Shown here: in pieces, positions 53,088 through 62,149 of the stretch
How the letters are laid out: each line of letters opens with the position of its first letter
Numbering within the stretch: position 1 is the first letter of the stretch
Source: Pocillopora verrucosa
Taxonomy: Eukaryota > Cnidaria > Anthozoa > Scleractinia > Pocilloporidae
Reading direction: 5' to 3'
Assembly (NCBI RefSeq): GCF_036669915.1
Contig: NC_089325.1
Span: 16,275,963 to 16,339,962 of the forward strand
Length of the DNA stretch: 64,000 nt
The notes under the pieces: model-generated
Database searches by the model: none
What the model saw: only the letters and a program-made list of their open reading frames with translations
What the model was told of the DNA's origin: nothing
Made by a program: the position numbers and the translations under genes

Positions 53088-53818
53088 CTCGCTCTCATGT
53101 TATCCAGCCGGGCGGCATAGCAGGCAGCCTCAATCTGGTGATAGGACAAATTCACACCAAAAATCCCCAGTGTGACTTCTGCATATGTTTCAGTTCCCCG
53201 ATCAAGTGGTTGATGTTCTGCCTCTTGCACCGGTTGTTTGTTCTTACGGGCAGTTTCCAGCTTCTTTTCTTTTTTCTCCTTTAGCCGTTTTTCTTTCGTG
53301 TCAATAATTGATTCTATTTCTTGTTCTACTTGTTGCTTATCCCTGTCCGTCCAGTCCTCAATCTTCTCGAGTGACTCGAAAGTGTCGGCTATCACGGCAA
53401 TATTTTGTGCCAGCTGCCTCTGGTAGTGTTCCACGAGACATTCCGCGAGCTGCCGTGAGCAATTGCTTAGTATTTCTTTCCATTTGTTTTGGAAGGTTTC
53501 ATCTTGTCGGCCTGTCGTCGATCGCAAATCAATGGTTAATCCTTTCGGAATAATATCTTCCTCTATGCATGTTTTCAGGAATTCAACGTGTAGTTTCATC
53601 CTCATGTTTTTTTCTTTTAGGGAGTACACTTTCCATCCAAGATCTGTTGGTTTTTCCGTTATTTGAGGGTTCCTCGCTGGATTCGCTGTTTCGATGAAAC
53701 TAGCGGATGGTGTAACATCGTCCTCGCTGCTTTGCTCGTGCTCGTCCGTGCGCGTATTAACTCCTTCGTCTTGATTCTGGTTTCTCCTTGTATTTCTCTG
53801 TTTCCTTGTCGAAGCCAT
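53088..53818 (-). CDS. Penelope upstream coding part
   Basis: It starts MASTRKQRNTRRNQNQDEGV at 53818 and runs about 243 codons to the insertion site. It is a basic N-terminus followed by long helices (TIDLRSTTGRQDETFQNKW, QLAECLVEHYQRQLAQN) and a Lys/Glu coiled coil. The open frame continues 18 codons into the inserted element. The position just downstream of the hammerhead-like region and in register with the later Penelope parts supports the assignment. Function unknown, possibly nucleic-acid binding. Confidence 0.55.
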
Positions 53819-53890
53819 TCTATAAGGTTAAATAATTTGCACAATGGAGAATGTGCTTCCGTTTTCAACGCTTTATTAAAGACCCGACGC

Positions 53891-53913
53891 GTTTCGGCAT
53901 TTGCCTTCCTCAG
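53891..53913 (-). ncRNA. candidate hammerhead ribozyme core
   Basis: On the minus strand CTGAGGA is followed by a GGC-AAAT-GCC stem-loop and then GAAAC. This matches the hammerhead core CUGANGA - stem II - GAAA with one extra A before stem II. Penelope-like elements are known to carry hammerhead motifs in their terminal repeats. Stems I and III were not modelled, so cleavage activity is uncertain. Confidence 0.4.
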
Positions 53914-53986
53914 GAGCCTTAACATGCAATTGTTACAGAGTCGTAATTGGTTAATTGTGTGACGTAATACAGTGCATGTTGCTTAA

Positions 53987-54017
53987 TTAAATATATATAT
54001 ATATATATATATATATA
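53987..54017. repeat. (AT)n microsatellite
   Basis: About 15 AT units between the Penelope element and the ISL2EU-like element. Confidence 0.85.
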
Positions 54018-54198
54018 ATGCCTACACTCTATACAATGTCACACATGGCCTTTTATAATGGAGCATCGACATGCTTACATTCTTTCTCATCAATAGATCG
54101 TTTTCACTCACGTGACCAATTCCTTGACTACCGTTGCTACGCCGCCATATTGGTGTACCTCAATTGTAAACAAACTAGTAGCGTCCTTCGCGTGGAAC

Positions 54199-55345
54199 AT
54201 GGTTTTGTGTCTGATCGTTGGCTGTGGCAGCAAAAGTGGACGAGATAAAGGGTTGTACTTTGCAAGGGTGCCTTCTGTGGTCACAAATCAAGGCGAAGAG
54301 GCACAGAAACTATCCGAAGAAAGAAGATCACGCTGGATTTCAGCGATAAGCAGTGACGATCTGACCGAAGAGATCTTAGAAAACGATCGTGTGTGCGAAA
54401 AGCATTTTGTTTCAGGACGGGCAGCTAAGAGCTGGGATAAATTTAATATTGACTGGGTTCCGACATTGCTTTTGCAACACAAGAAAGCGTCTGATCGAGC
54501 AGATCATAAAGAAGCGGCGGCAAAACGAAGCGAGAGAGCGAGGGAACGTGAACTGGTGAAGAAGCCGGCTTTTGAAAAGAGAGAACGAGAGCTAGAACTA
54601 GAGCGAACAGCAAAGAGACAGAAACTTAATGAGCCCAGTGAACAGGTTTCAAACCTCAGCTTTGAAGGAAATGATGACGAAGAGAAAAAATTAACAGTTG
54701 AAGCTGGCACACAAACTGAAGAGTTTGAATATTTATTCAGCTCTCTAAACATTGACCGGAAACCATTTTGATCGGTGGGAATTTGTACAAAACGAAGAAA
54801 AAGTTAATTCTACACTGGATTGCCTTCCTTCGATATCCTGCAAAATGTTTTCGAACATGTTTCTCCATTTGTTGCTTACAAGTCCCAGAATCTGACCACA
54901 TTTCAAGAGTTTGTCATGACTTTGATAAAACTTAAACTTGACGCACCACATCAAGATCTTTCATATCGCTTTAATGTCTCCCTTTCAACAGTTTCAAGGA
55001 TTTTTTCATCCTGGATGGTAGCGCTAGATGTACGCCTGGCTCCACTTATCAACTGGCCTGAACGTGAGGATTTATGGCGAACTATGCCACAGTGTTTTAA
55101 ATATTCATTTGGAAACAAAACTACCTTGATTATTGATTGTTTCGAAGTATTTATTAATAGACCATCAAATCTGCTTGCAAGAGCACAGACATGGTCATCG
55201 TACATACACCACACCGTTGGGGAGGACGAACATCAGACAAATATTTAACTGAGAACTGTGGAATTTTAAATAAGTTGTTGCCTGGGGATCTGGTCTTGGC
55301 TGACCGTGGTTTCACCATCGCAGAGAGTTACCCTTCGCTTGTGCG
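54199..55345 (+). pseudogene. THAP-DDE transposase, 3' truncated
   Basis: ATG 54199 starts [18 protein letters not shown]. The THAP C2CH set is CLIVGC, W in [10 protein letters not shown], and CEKHFVSG. A coiled coil follows (about 54500-54640). Two frame changes around 54769-54830 lead to [28 protein letters not shown] with a catalytic Asp and, after another frame change near 55240, [15 protein letters not shown] with a second Asp. The gene ends at the junction near 55346, so the last catalytic residue is missing. Confidence 0.8.
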
Positions 55346-56310
55346 ACAGTATCTCTCTCAGATTTGTTCTTTTGTAATCTCAATATCTATCTCTTGACAA
55401 GCTTTTAATAACTCAGGATAACTCAGAGCGAGGTACCTCTTATCAAACAGATCGCTAATTGTAGGTACGCAGCGACTTTTTAGGACATAGCTGTCTGCAT
55501 ACTCGGGTATTAAGCTTAGAGCGATGGGCTTGCTACTAGACTTACTAAGTTTAGCATAAAAGGTATCCATTTCCGGTTTTGAGGGAACAGGGATCTCCTT
55601 TGACACGTTTCCTTTTGCAAAGTTATCAGGGCTGGAAAACATTGGAGAGGTTCTCAATCTTGGCATCTAAATCGTTTTTTATTTTCCTTGCGGATGTAAA
55701 GTTTATTTCTCGCACCTTTTCATATTCTACTTGTTTGACGAAGGTAGGTAAAAGCCACGAGCACTTGCGTGCCGGCAAGTCTGCCATTTATTTTTGTCCA
55801 CGCTTCCAGATAAAATAGCACGTTTGCTATATGCGAACAGGTTTCTGCCAGGCCAGCCTTGCAACCTAAGCAGTATGCAAACAAAATTGTTCCTTCTCTT
55901 TCCGTGATAACCCAACATAAGAGAGTCGTTCATACGTTGGGAATGTCTCACCTTTGCTAAAACAAGAAACTTGTCGGCGATTATGTGGCCTTGCACGCTT
56001 GCAATAAAACCAGAGACCATTTGGTTATATGCTTCAAGGCTTCGGAAAGCTTTAAACTGTTTCTGAGTGAGGAAACTTGTCTCCAAGACAAGATAACACA
56101 AAATATCTGTGGATTCAACAGGAGGCAAACAGTCCGGCTTAAAGTCCTTCCCTTCGACTAAAACTGGATCAATTCCAATTGCCGCTATTTTCTGTAAATA
56201 TCGATCTCTGACTGGAAAATCCAGCTGCTTCGCGTATTCGGATATCAGAAATGAATAGTCGACCCCGCTTTTGTTCTGGGACTCTTTTTCTTACTCTTTT
56301 GAATCCATTT
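55346..56310 (-). pseudogene. SWIM/YqaJ-type protein, remnant
   Basis: From about 56310 the minus strand encodes PPVESTDILCYLVLETSF, KAFRSLEAYNQMVSGFI and KVRHSQRMNDSLM, the conserved region just before and around the SWIM finger in ISL2EU-type YqaJ proteins. The SWIM part is frameshifted. Further down (55666-55358) come SKPIALSLIPEYADSY and [24 protein letters not shown], which precede the nuclease domain. The YqaJ nuclease itself is deleted at the fusion. Confidence 0.72.
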
Positions 56311-56418
56311 TACTTGTGGGAATGATAATTGTGGAAAAATTACGGGGATTACACAATCGAAAGTGGTACACCAATATGGCCGACCGGAAATGATGTGACG
56401 TCACGTGAAAACGATCTA

Positions 56419-56890
56419 TTGATTTACATGAGGTGTATGACTGGGTTGGGCAGGAGACTTCCCAACAGTATTTTACATTGCATCAATTTGGATCTGGTTT
56501 TTTTTCTGATGCAAAGTTTCACAACAAAAATCTCCTCCAATCAGAAAAACTGTGCCTGATAACTAGGGTAAGTAACATGTAAAAGGATCTTGAAAGAGCC
56601 ACGTAGTAACAATTAAATTAAAAAAACTGGTTCATGTCTATTGTATTGTTTAATGTTATCTACTGCGCTAGCTAATTAAGGCCACAATTTTCAATTAATT
56701 ATTACTAATCGCATAACGTGATGACGTCATAAACGGAATTCACTGTATTACGACTTGCTAGTCAGAAGAACTGTGAGACACCACTGGATTTTGAACGCGA
56801 CTACTCCAAGCGATGATTCAATAAAGGAGCTGTTTAAAACCGTGGACTGAGTTAATCTTCGACTGGCAAAATATCTATGTTGTTTCACAG
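56419..56890. other. host-like spacer or intron
   Basis: AT-rich sequence without coding segment, ending in the splice acceptor (TGTTTCACAG) before the exon at 56891. Confidence 0.4.
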
Positions 56891-57840
56891 AAACAAGATG
56901 AAGCAACTGAAATATTTGGAAAAGATGATGAGGTGAGAAAAATCACACATGGATCCTTTCCTTCCTTAGTTTTTTTTTCCATTGATCATATTAATTTTGT
57001 AACAGTTGTAGTTAACATTCAAACTCTGGTTGATTACAAGTGTCTTTCTATGGGAATTTTGATCCCGATCAATCCCTTAATTCCACCACTCCTGGTGAGC
57101 GGAAAATTTTCTTTACAGAAGTTTCCATTAATACATTCCTCAAACAAAAGAGGGATCCCTCAATGCCACCGTTTCCGGTACGTAGAACATTCCTTTCGTA
57201 GAAGAGGAAAAATTCCATGCAGATAGTACAAACAGCAATCACAAGGTAAAGTTGCATGTGATAAATGACCCTTGAAAGTCCCCATTCACTTTCCAACATG
57301 ATGGCCAATTATACCATGGAAAAAAATTAAGCTGTAAACCTAGGTACTTGTTTCTGCACTTCTAAATATAGCAAACTTGAAATAAAATAACAAGAAACCC
57401 CCTATAAAGTTATATTTTTCTAGACTCATAAGCATAAAGGAAATTTGCCTGTGAACTGCAACATTAAAAAAATCAAGGCCTTTTTCTTTAAAGATGACAA
57501 GGAAAAGGGAGAGCACAGAGATAAGGTTGAGGAGAACAAGACTTTAAGTGAGGGTACGATTTGACAAACACAATTTATTAAGTGTCATGGCTAGTGAATT
57601 TCTTCAGCTTTCTAATTTGCTCAAAGCATTCCAAAATGGGAAATTCCACTCCCAGATGACCAATAGCAAAACCCTATAAACAACTCACCACAACAATTTC
57701 TTCTTACTATACCCACAGAACTAGAAAAGAAGAAAAAGAAGAAGACACGGAAGAAAAGAAAGAAGAAAAATATTGCATCTCTGCAAGGCAACAAAGAAAC
57801 TAGTGAAAGAGTAGAAGTTGTAAATAAGAGCAATAATTAG
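56891..57840 (+). CDS. 3' exons of a lysine-rich host gene
   Basis: Three exons with GT-AG borders join in phase: 56891-56932 (KQDEATEIFGKDDE), 57424-57553 (THKHKGNLPVNCNIKKIK and on to KTLSE) and 57719-57840, which ends NKSNN and a TAG. Donors are GTGAGA and GTACGA; acceptors follow T-rich tracts ending CAG and TAG. The last exon has a run of Lys and Arg (about 57730-57775), like nuclear localisation or RNA-binding tails. AATAAA at 57926-57931 is 86 bases after the stop. No TE motif is present, so this is the best candidate for a host gene; its 5' exons are outside or beyond the inserted elements. Function unknown. Confidence 0.6.
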
Positions 57841-57925
57841 CCTTTAGTGACTGTGCAGTGCCTTGTACTTAGCCTTAAGTTTTCTTTTCATTCCTGTCAT
57901 AAAGTTTTTTTGTAAATATGATGAG

Positions 57926-57931
57926 AATAAA
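57926..57931 (+). terminator. poly(A) signal of host gene
   Basis: AATAAA, 86 bases after the stop codon of the lysine-rich gene, in T-rich sequence. Confidence 0.55.
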
Positions 57932-58657
57932 TGATATCAAGTTTTCCAACATGTATTAGTTGTTTGGTATATTTGACAACATTTTCCAGAGGCAAAGAGA
58001 TCATTGAGCTATAATAAATATGCTACAGATAATAACAATTTTTGTTTTGGTCATCATGGTCATTAACCAAATATATAGAACATTTTTTTTTGTAGCGAAG
58101 TTAGATTTCTCATTTTAATTTGTATTTATTTTGATTATATCCCTGAGATAAAAAGATGGTTTACGAGGAAAAACTCATTTTAAGAAAGAAATTATCATTC
58201 ATGTCTTTAAGATCGAATATCCCATGAATACAGTCTTCATTAAAGAAAAAAAAAACTAAAACAGCACAGTATGATAAAATATTCCTTGCATTATGACACA
58301 TGAAGTTTCAGGAACATTTGACCATTATTTTTCAAAATTTATATCTTTGAGATGGTTATAATTTCTGCCATCCCTCGTTGTGGAGGAATGAAGTAACTTT
58401 AGTATTGGGCCTGGAAGCTTTGAACTTTATTCGATACACATATTCAATGCTTTTTTCTATGTGCTGAAATATATGCTACCAGCCATATAATAATATTGGT
58501 TAAGGCCTTCCCTACCCGTTTACCATATCAAGACATAGAAAATAGAACTTACCTTTACATATTGTACGAATATCTCAGCGCTAACCTTCCGACCCTACAA
58601 CAACCTTGGGAAAAAAAAAATAGACATCTACGCATGCGCCGAGAGCCGACGTTTGCC
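57932..58657. other. AT-rich intergenic stretch
   Basis: No coding segment seen between the host gene end and the palindromic repeat array of the second Maverick fragment. Confidence 0.45.
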
Positions 58658-58815
58658 GAACGAATCTCGTTTCGTTAAACGAGTCTCGTTTCTTCAAACG
58701 AATCTCGTTTCGTCAAAGGAGTCTCGTTGTGTCAAACGAGGCTTGTTTCGTGAAACGAGCCTCGCTTTGACTCGTTTCGATTCTCTCGAACAAACGAGTC
58801 TCGTTGAAAATCGTT
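58658..58815. repeat. array of short palindromic repeats
   Basis: About seven units of 18-20 bases with the core AACGA(A/G)TCTCGTTTCGT follow one another. Each unit is close to a palindrome (AAACGAG-TCTCGTTT), so the array can fold in many registers. It ends about 105 bases before the first ATG of the Maverick fragment, where a promoter or origin would be expected. Confidence 0.8.
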
Positions 58816-58920
58816 TATCGAGTGACTCATAAATCGTGACGATTAAAAATCGAGTGGTTTCCCAGAAACCGTGAGTGATCCGAGCACCCTATCTCATTTC
58901 AACATTATCAATCTTATATC

Positions 58921-59350
58921 ATGGCCAGAAAACGACAACACGCCGCGCGTCATTCAAAGAAAAGAAGAAGAAGAAGAATCATGGCTAGAAAACAACACGA
59001 TACACGTAAATCGAAAGAAAAGAAGACAGAGAGGAGGGAAAGTTGACATACAGAAAAAAATCGAAAAATTAGGAATTGAATTTCATCCTTTTTCACTCTC
59101 AAAACGTAAAAGATATCAATACCTGGGTCCTGGAACATTTCTCAAAAAACGACTCGCACGCGGTGATCCTGGTATCAATCGTTTGGACAGAATCACCAAA
59201 CAACACGATATAGACTATTCCAATGCCAAAAACATACGAGACAAATGGAAGGCTGACCTAAAAATGGTTCATGCCATCGATGCACTTCCTGGTAAAAAAT
59301 CACCCATGGAAAAATTGTAGCGAAATATTATCGCCGCTAAAAGAAAATAA
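58921..59350 (+). pseudogene. phospholipase A2-like virion protein
   Basis: The likely start MARKRQHAARHSKKRR at 58921 is very basic. A frame change near 59020 leads to RKRYQYLGPGTFLKKRL, GDPGINRLDRITKQHDIDYS and KWKADLKMVHAID. The YLGPGT loop and DxxTKQHDIDY pair are the calcium loop and catalytic His-Asp of the parvovirus-type phospholipase A2 domain, which adintoviruses carry to breach endosomal membranes. A TAG at 59318-59320 interrupts the tail, which continues in frame as RNIIAAKRK to a TAA. The catalytic residues are still present. Confidence 0.82.
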
Positions 59351-59442
59351 TCCTCTTCGTCGATTAGTTATAAAAACAACGCGCATCAACCTTCTTCATT
59401 ATTACCCACTCAGAATATACTCGCGTAAAAATCAGAGACATC

Positions 59443-59646
59443 ATGGTTCGAAGAAGAAAAAACATATGGAAAGGAACAAGAAGAACATCACGCAGACAAA
59501 AAGGGGGTCTCCTACCCTTAGCAGCACTCATTCCAGCATTCATGGCCGCAGGAAAAGCCATTGGATTAGGTGCTCTCGGAGGAGGTGCATCCTATGGTGT
59601 TAAAAAAGCTCTAGAAGCTGCCACCCGAAAAAGGAGGAAAAATTAA
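59443..59646 (+). CDS. adenovirus pX-like core protein
   Basis: A 67-residue intact frame. The Arg/Lys-rich start (MVRRRKNIWKGTRRTSRRQK) is followed by GGLLPLAALIPAFMAAGKAIG and LGALGGGASYGVKKALEAA, ending in basic residues. This pattern, with the GG possible protease site, fits the pX/Mu-type core peptides of Maverick/adintovirus elements that bind viral DNA. It lies directly after the phospholipase gene, as usual. Confidence 0.72.
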   Translation: MVRRRKNIWKGTRRTSRRQKGGLLPLAALIPAFMAAGKAIGLGALGGGASYGVKKALEAATRKRRKN

Positions 59647-59863
59647 GAAAAAATGTATTGGAAATAACATAATCATTTGTAAATAAACATCATTCCTTTT
59701 TCAAACTCTTTTATTTTTGTCTGCTCAATTTTTTTCATCCGTGATTACGAAAAAATGCGCTTTGACATCGATGCCTTGCTACGCGCGCGCGCGTAAGAAA
59801 CGTTTCACCTTGACCTTCAAACCACGTGCTTGCTTTTTGTACGTGTGTTCGGAAAATTACTGA

Positions 59864-60115
59864 ATGATGAATACCTATAGTTATGCTACGCGCGCAATAC
59901 TGACGCTATTCTTTTTCACCATTACTATAATTTCTACGGTATCTGGCGAAGTAATTCACTTCGGATCAAACATGGAGTATGTTCCAGATGAAGTTTCACA
60001 AAGAGATTATATCTCAGATGAAGATTTATTGAAAGTGGTGGAAGATATTGAACAACAACAAAGCGGGGGTGGTGCTGGCGGGAGTGGAGAAGAAACTAGT
60101 GAAGGATTTTTTTAA
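59864..60115 (+). CDS. small protein with N-terminal hydrophobic segment
   Basis: An 83-residue frame: MMNTYSYATRAILTLFFFTI and ITIISTVSGE look like a signal peptide or membrane anchor, followed by an acidic part (SDEDLLKVVEDIEQQQ) and a Gly/Ser tail. Its end overlaps the start of the polymerase coding region in another frame. It is either a separate small gene or, with a frameshift, the unusual N-terminus of the polymerase ORF. I do not recognise a family. Confidence 0.4.
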   Translation: MMNTYSYATRAILTLFFFTITIISTVSGEVIHFGSNMEYVPDEVSQRDYISDEDLLKVVEDIEQQQSGGGAGGSGEETSEGFF

Positions 60116-61479
60116 TTTTAAACGAGTTCCGTTCAGAGAGAAGACGGCGAAGAGTTACGGCATAAAACGAACGTCTTACCATCTGAATTTAGAAAACCCG
60201 CAAAGTACCTTTCCCGTTGGACATAGGAACATTATAAGAGCCTTTGAAGAAGGACTCGCCAACAGTATCCGTGATTTAATCGTTGGATTACCCGACCATG
60301 ACCGCATTCAAATTTACATCGGAAGCAACAGACTCCGTAATTCCCATACATCAGCCAACGTGTCCGTTGAACAATGGCGCGACCCTATGGGTGCATCGAG
60401 ACAGGTACTTAGCAATATTTCAAACCTCCTCAATTCAAATGAAAATTTTTTGAAATTGATGACACCTTACAGTTAGATGTCACGCACATCACAATGCCGC
60501 CGCCAGGAAGCGGTCTTCCAAAATTAAAACGCAAACTCCATATCTTCGGCACCGATAATTATGGCAACTTCCTCAAGTCAAAACGAAGCGTAGTGCGCAT
60601 CATGAATAATGATGAACTTTGTTGTGCTCGAACTATAGTTGTCGCAAAAGCCATAATGGACGACAACCCACAAGTAACTTCCATCAAAGATTCCCGCAGC
60701 CCTTTGCAGAGAACATTGGCACTACAATTACAAGAAGAAACGCGCCTTCCTCTAGGTCCTTGTGGCCTAGATCAAATAAAACTCTTTGAAATCATATTGT
60801 GCGACTACCAGTTCATCATCATATCTGCCGAACATGGTCATTCTATCGTTCACAAAGGACTGAAAAGCAACAAGCAGATTAAGCTATTGATGCATGATGG
60901 GCATTTCGACGTCATAACCAAACATCCCGGGTTCTTCAACTCTAACTATTACTGCCTTCGATGCGAGAAAGCATACACTCATGAAGACTACAGTCATCAC
61001 TCATGCCGTAGAACCAAATGTCATGCCTGCTTTCAGTTCCATTGTTGCGACTAAGAACTTTTCAAGCATACAGAGAAACCAGAACTAGCATGTAAAAACT
61101 GCAGTCGTCATTTCTATGGTGTTACCTGCCAATTGAATATGACTCAAAAAGCCAATGGAAAAGCTGTAGCACCTGGAGAAAAAATGTGTGTCATTCCCAC
61201 AAGAAATGTTCCATCTGTTCCCATGTATTCACATCCACTGCAGAAGAACACATGAAACATTGCGGATTACAGTACTGTCCGAGCTGTGAAAAGGAAGTCA
61301 ACATTCTTCAGCACAAGTGTTACCTGCAACCTGTCACGCACGAACAAAAGAAGAACAAACAGCGCACCATCTTCGTATACTTCGATATTGAAGCGCGACA
61401 AGACACGGGCAACCATGTGGCTAACCTTGTGTACGTAGAAACAGATCAAAACGACACGCAATTTACACTGACTAACTGA
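60087..61479 (+). pseudogene. Maverick-type DNA polymerase B, N-terminal part
   Basis: The first block (to a stop at 60474-60476) has the N-terminal region of Polinton polymerases (RTSYHLNLENPQSTFPV, DLIVGLPDHDRIQIYIGS). After a frame change near 60464 come SKRSVVRIMNNDELCCARTI, LPLGPCGLDQIKLFEIILC, KLLMHDGHFDVITKHPGFF and the Cys-rich YYCLRCEKAYTHEDYSHHSC. After further breaks (61052-61190) the ExoI block VYFDIEARQDTGNHVANLV appears near 61380. Sequence similarity stops at 61479. ExoII, ExoIII and the palm are missing here and are found on the other fragment (5005-6722). Confidence 0.85.
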
Positions 61480-62149
61480 AATCAGCATTTTCATTTTTAT
61501 TAACTTAGGGATGAATCATTTACTTCACTGCCGATTCTTTTGAGGAACAGTCAGTTCGGGTGAAATCTAAAGGTTTAAAGATAAAAGCCTTTCTAAAATA
61601 CAATGCCGTTCCCTCAATTTTGATATTAATCTGCCTGTAAAAAAAGAAACAAAGGCTCGAAGAAGAAAAAACCTTTCATGCGAGGAGCATGCAGGAAACG
61701 GAAAGCTGCATGGGCAGGTATTAAAAGAAATATAAACCTGTCTTCATTGAATGAAAAATGAACCAAAAAGCTCTTTCAAATTTCTAACCCAACTCATTTA
61801 CCTGGTGCGTGTTCCAGATCCTCACTGCACATACAGAAATGCTGTCCCAAACCTTAATGAGGTTAAATGTGTAAGCATCACACGAATGAAAGAAACTCAT
61901 AACATTTTGTAAGTTGACAACAGTATCCACAATCTGCTGGAAAGGGTGCACTGAGAGCTGCCCAAACATCCTTCAATTTGCTAAAATCCAGGAGCCCCTG
62001 GGGACTTTGCCCCCTGGCCCCCCACCAGGGTGCTGCCCCTGTACCCCAATGGGTGCCTACACAGCCCCCACACACTTAGCATGTGTGCAGGTAACAAAGT
62101 TACCTGCTATTAGAACTTTGTTACCTCCTATAAAAAAAATTGACAAGAA
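61480..62149. other. non-coding stretch with GC-rich patch
   Basis: No gene recognised. A C-rich patch (about 61985-62080, with repeated CCCCTGG and CCCCC runs) stands out from the AT-rich surroundings. Confidence 0.4.

Larger units (their letters stand above)
46504..53960 (-). mobile_element. Penelope-like element, split
   Basis: The element is on the minus strand: a 5' region with a hammerhead-like motif (53960-53819), an upstream coding part (53818-53088), then an inserted element (48357-53087), then the rest of the coding region (48356-46504). The frame can be followed from MRARLTK at 53088 to KKMSKIPSVVV at 48356. The 3' end is missing: the reading frame stops after LRLRRIF, before any GIY-YIG nuclease. 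Confidence 0.75.
54096..56416. mobile_element. ISL2EU-like element 2, internally deleted
   Basis: The ends are inverted: GATCGTTTTCACTCACGTGA on the left and GATCGTTTTCACGTGACGTC on the right in reverse complement, each followed inward by GCCATATTGGTGTACC. Flanking TA (54094-54095 and 56417-56418) is the 2-bp target duplication. A THAP-DDE gene (plus) and a SWIM/YqaJ-type gene (minus) face each other and are fused near 55346, so the centre is deleted. Confidence 0.88.

Noticed and set aside
62008..62085. C-rich patch as a regulatory G-quadruplex
   Set aside because: The runs are irregular and the patch sits in unannotated repeat-like sequence; nothing supports a role.
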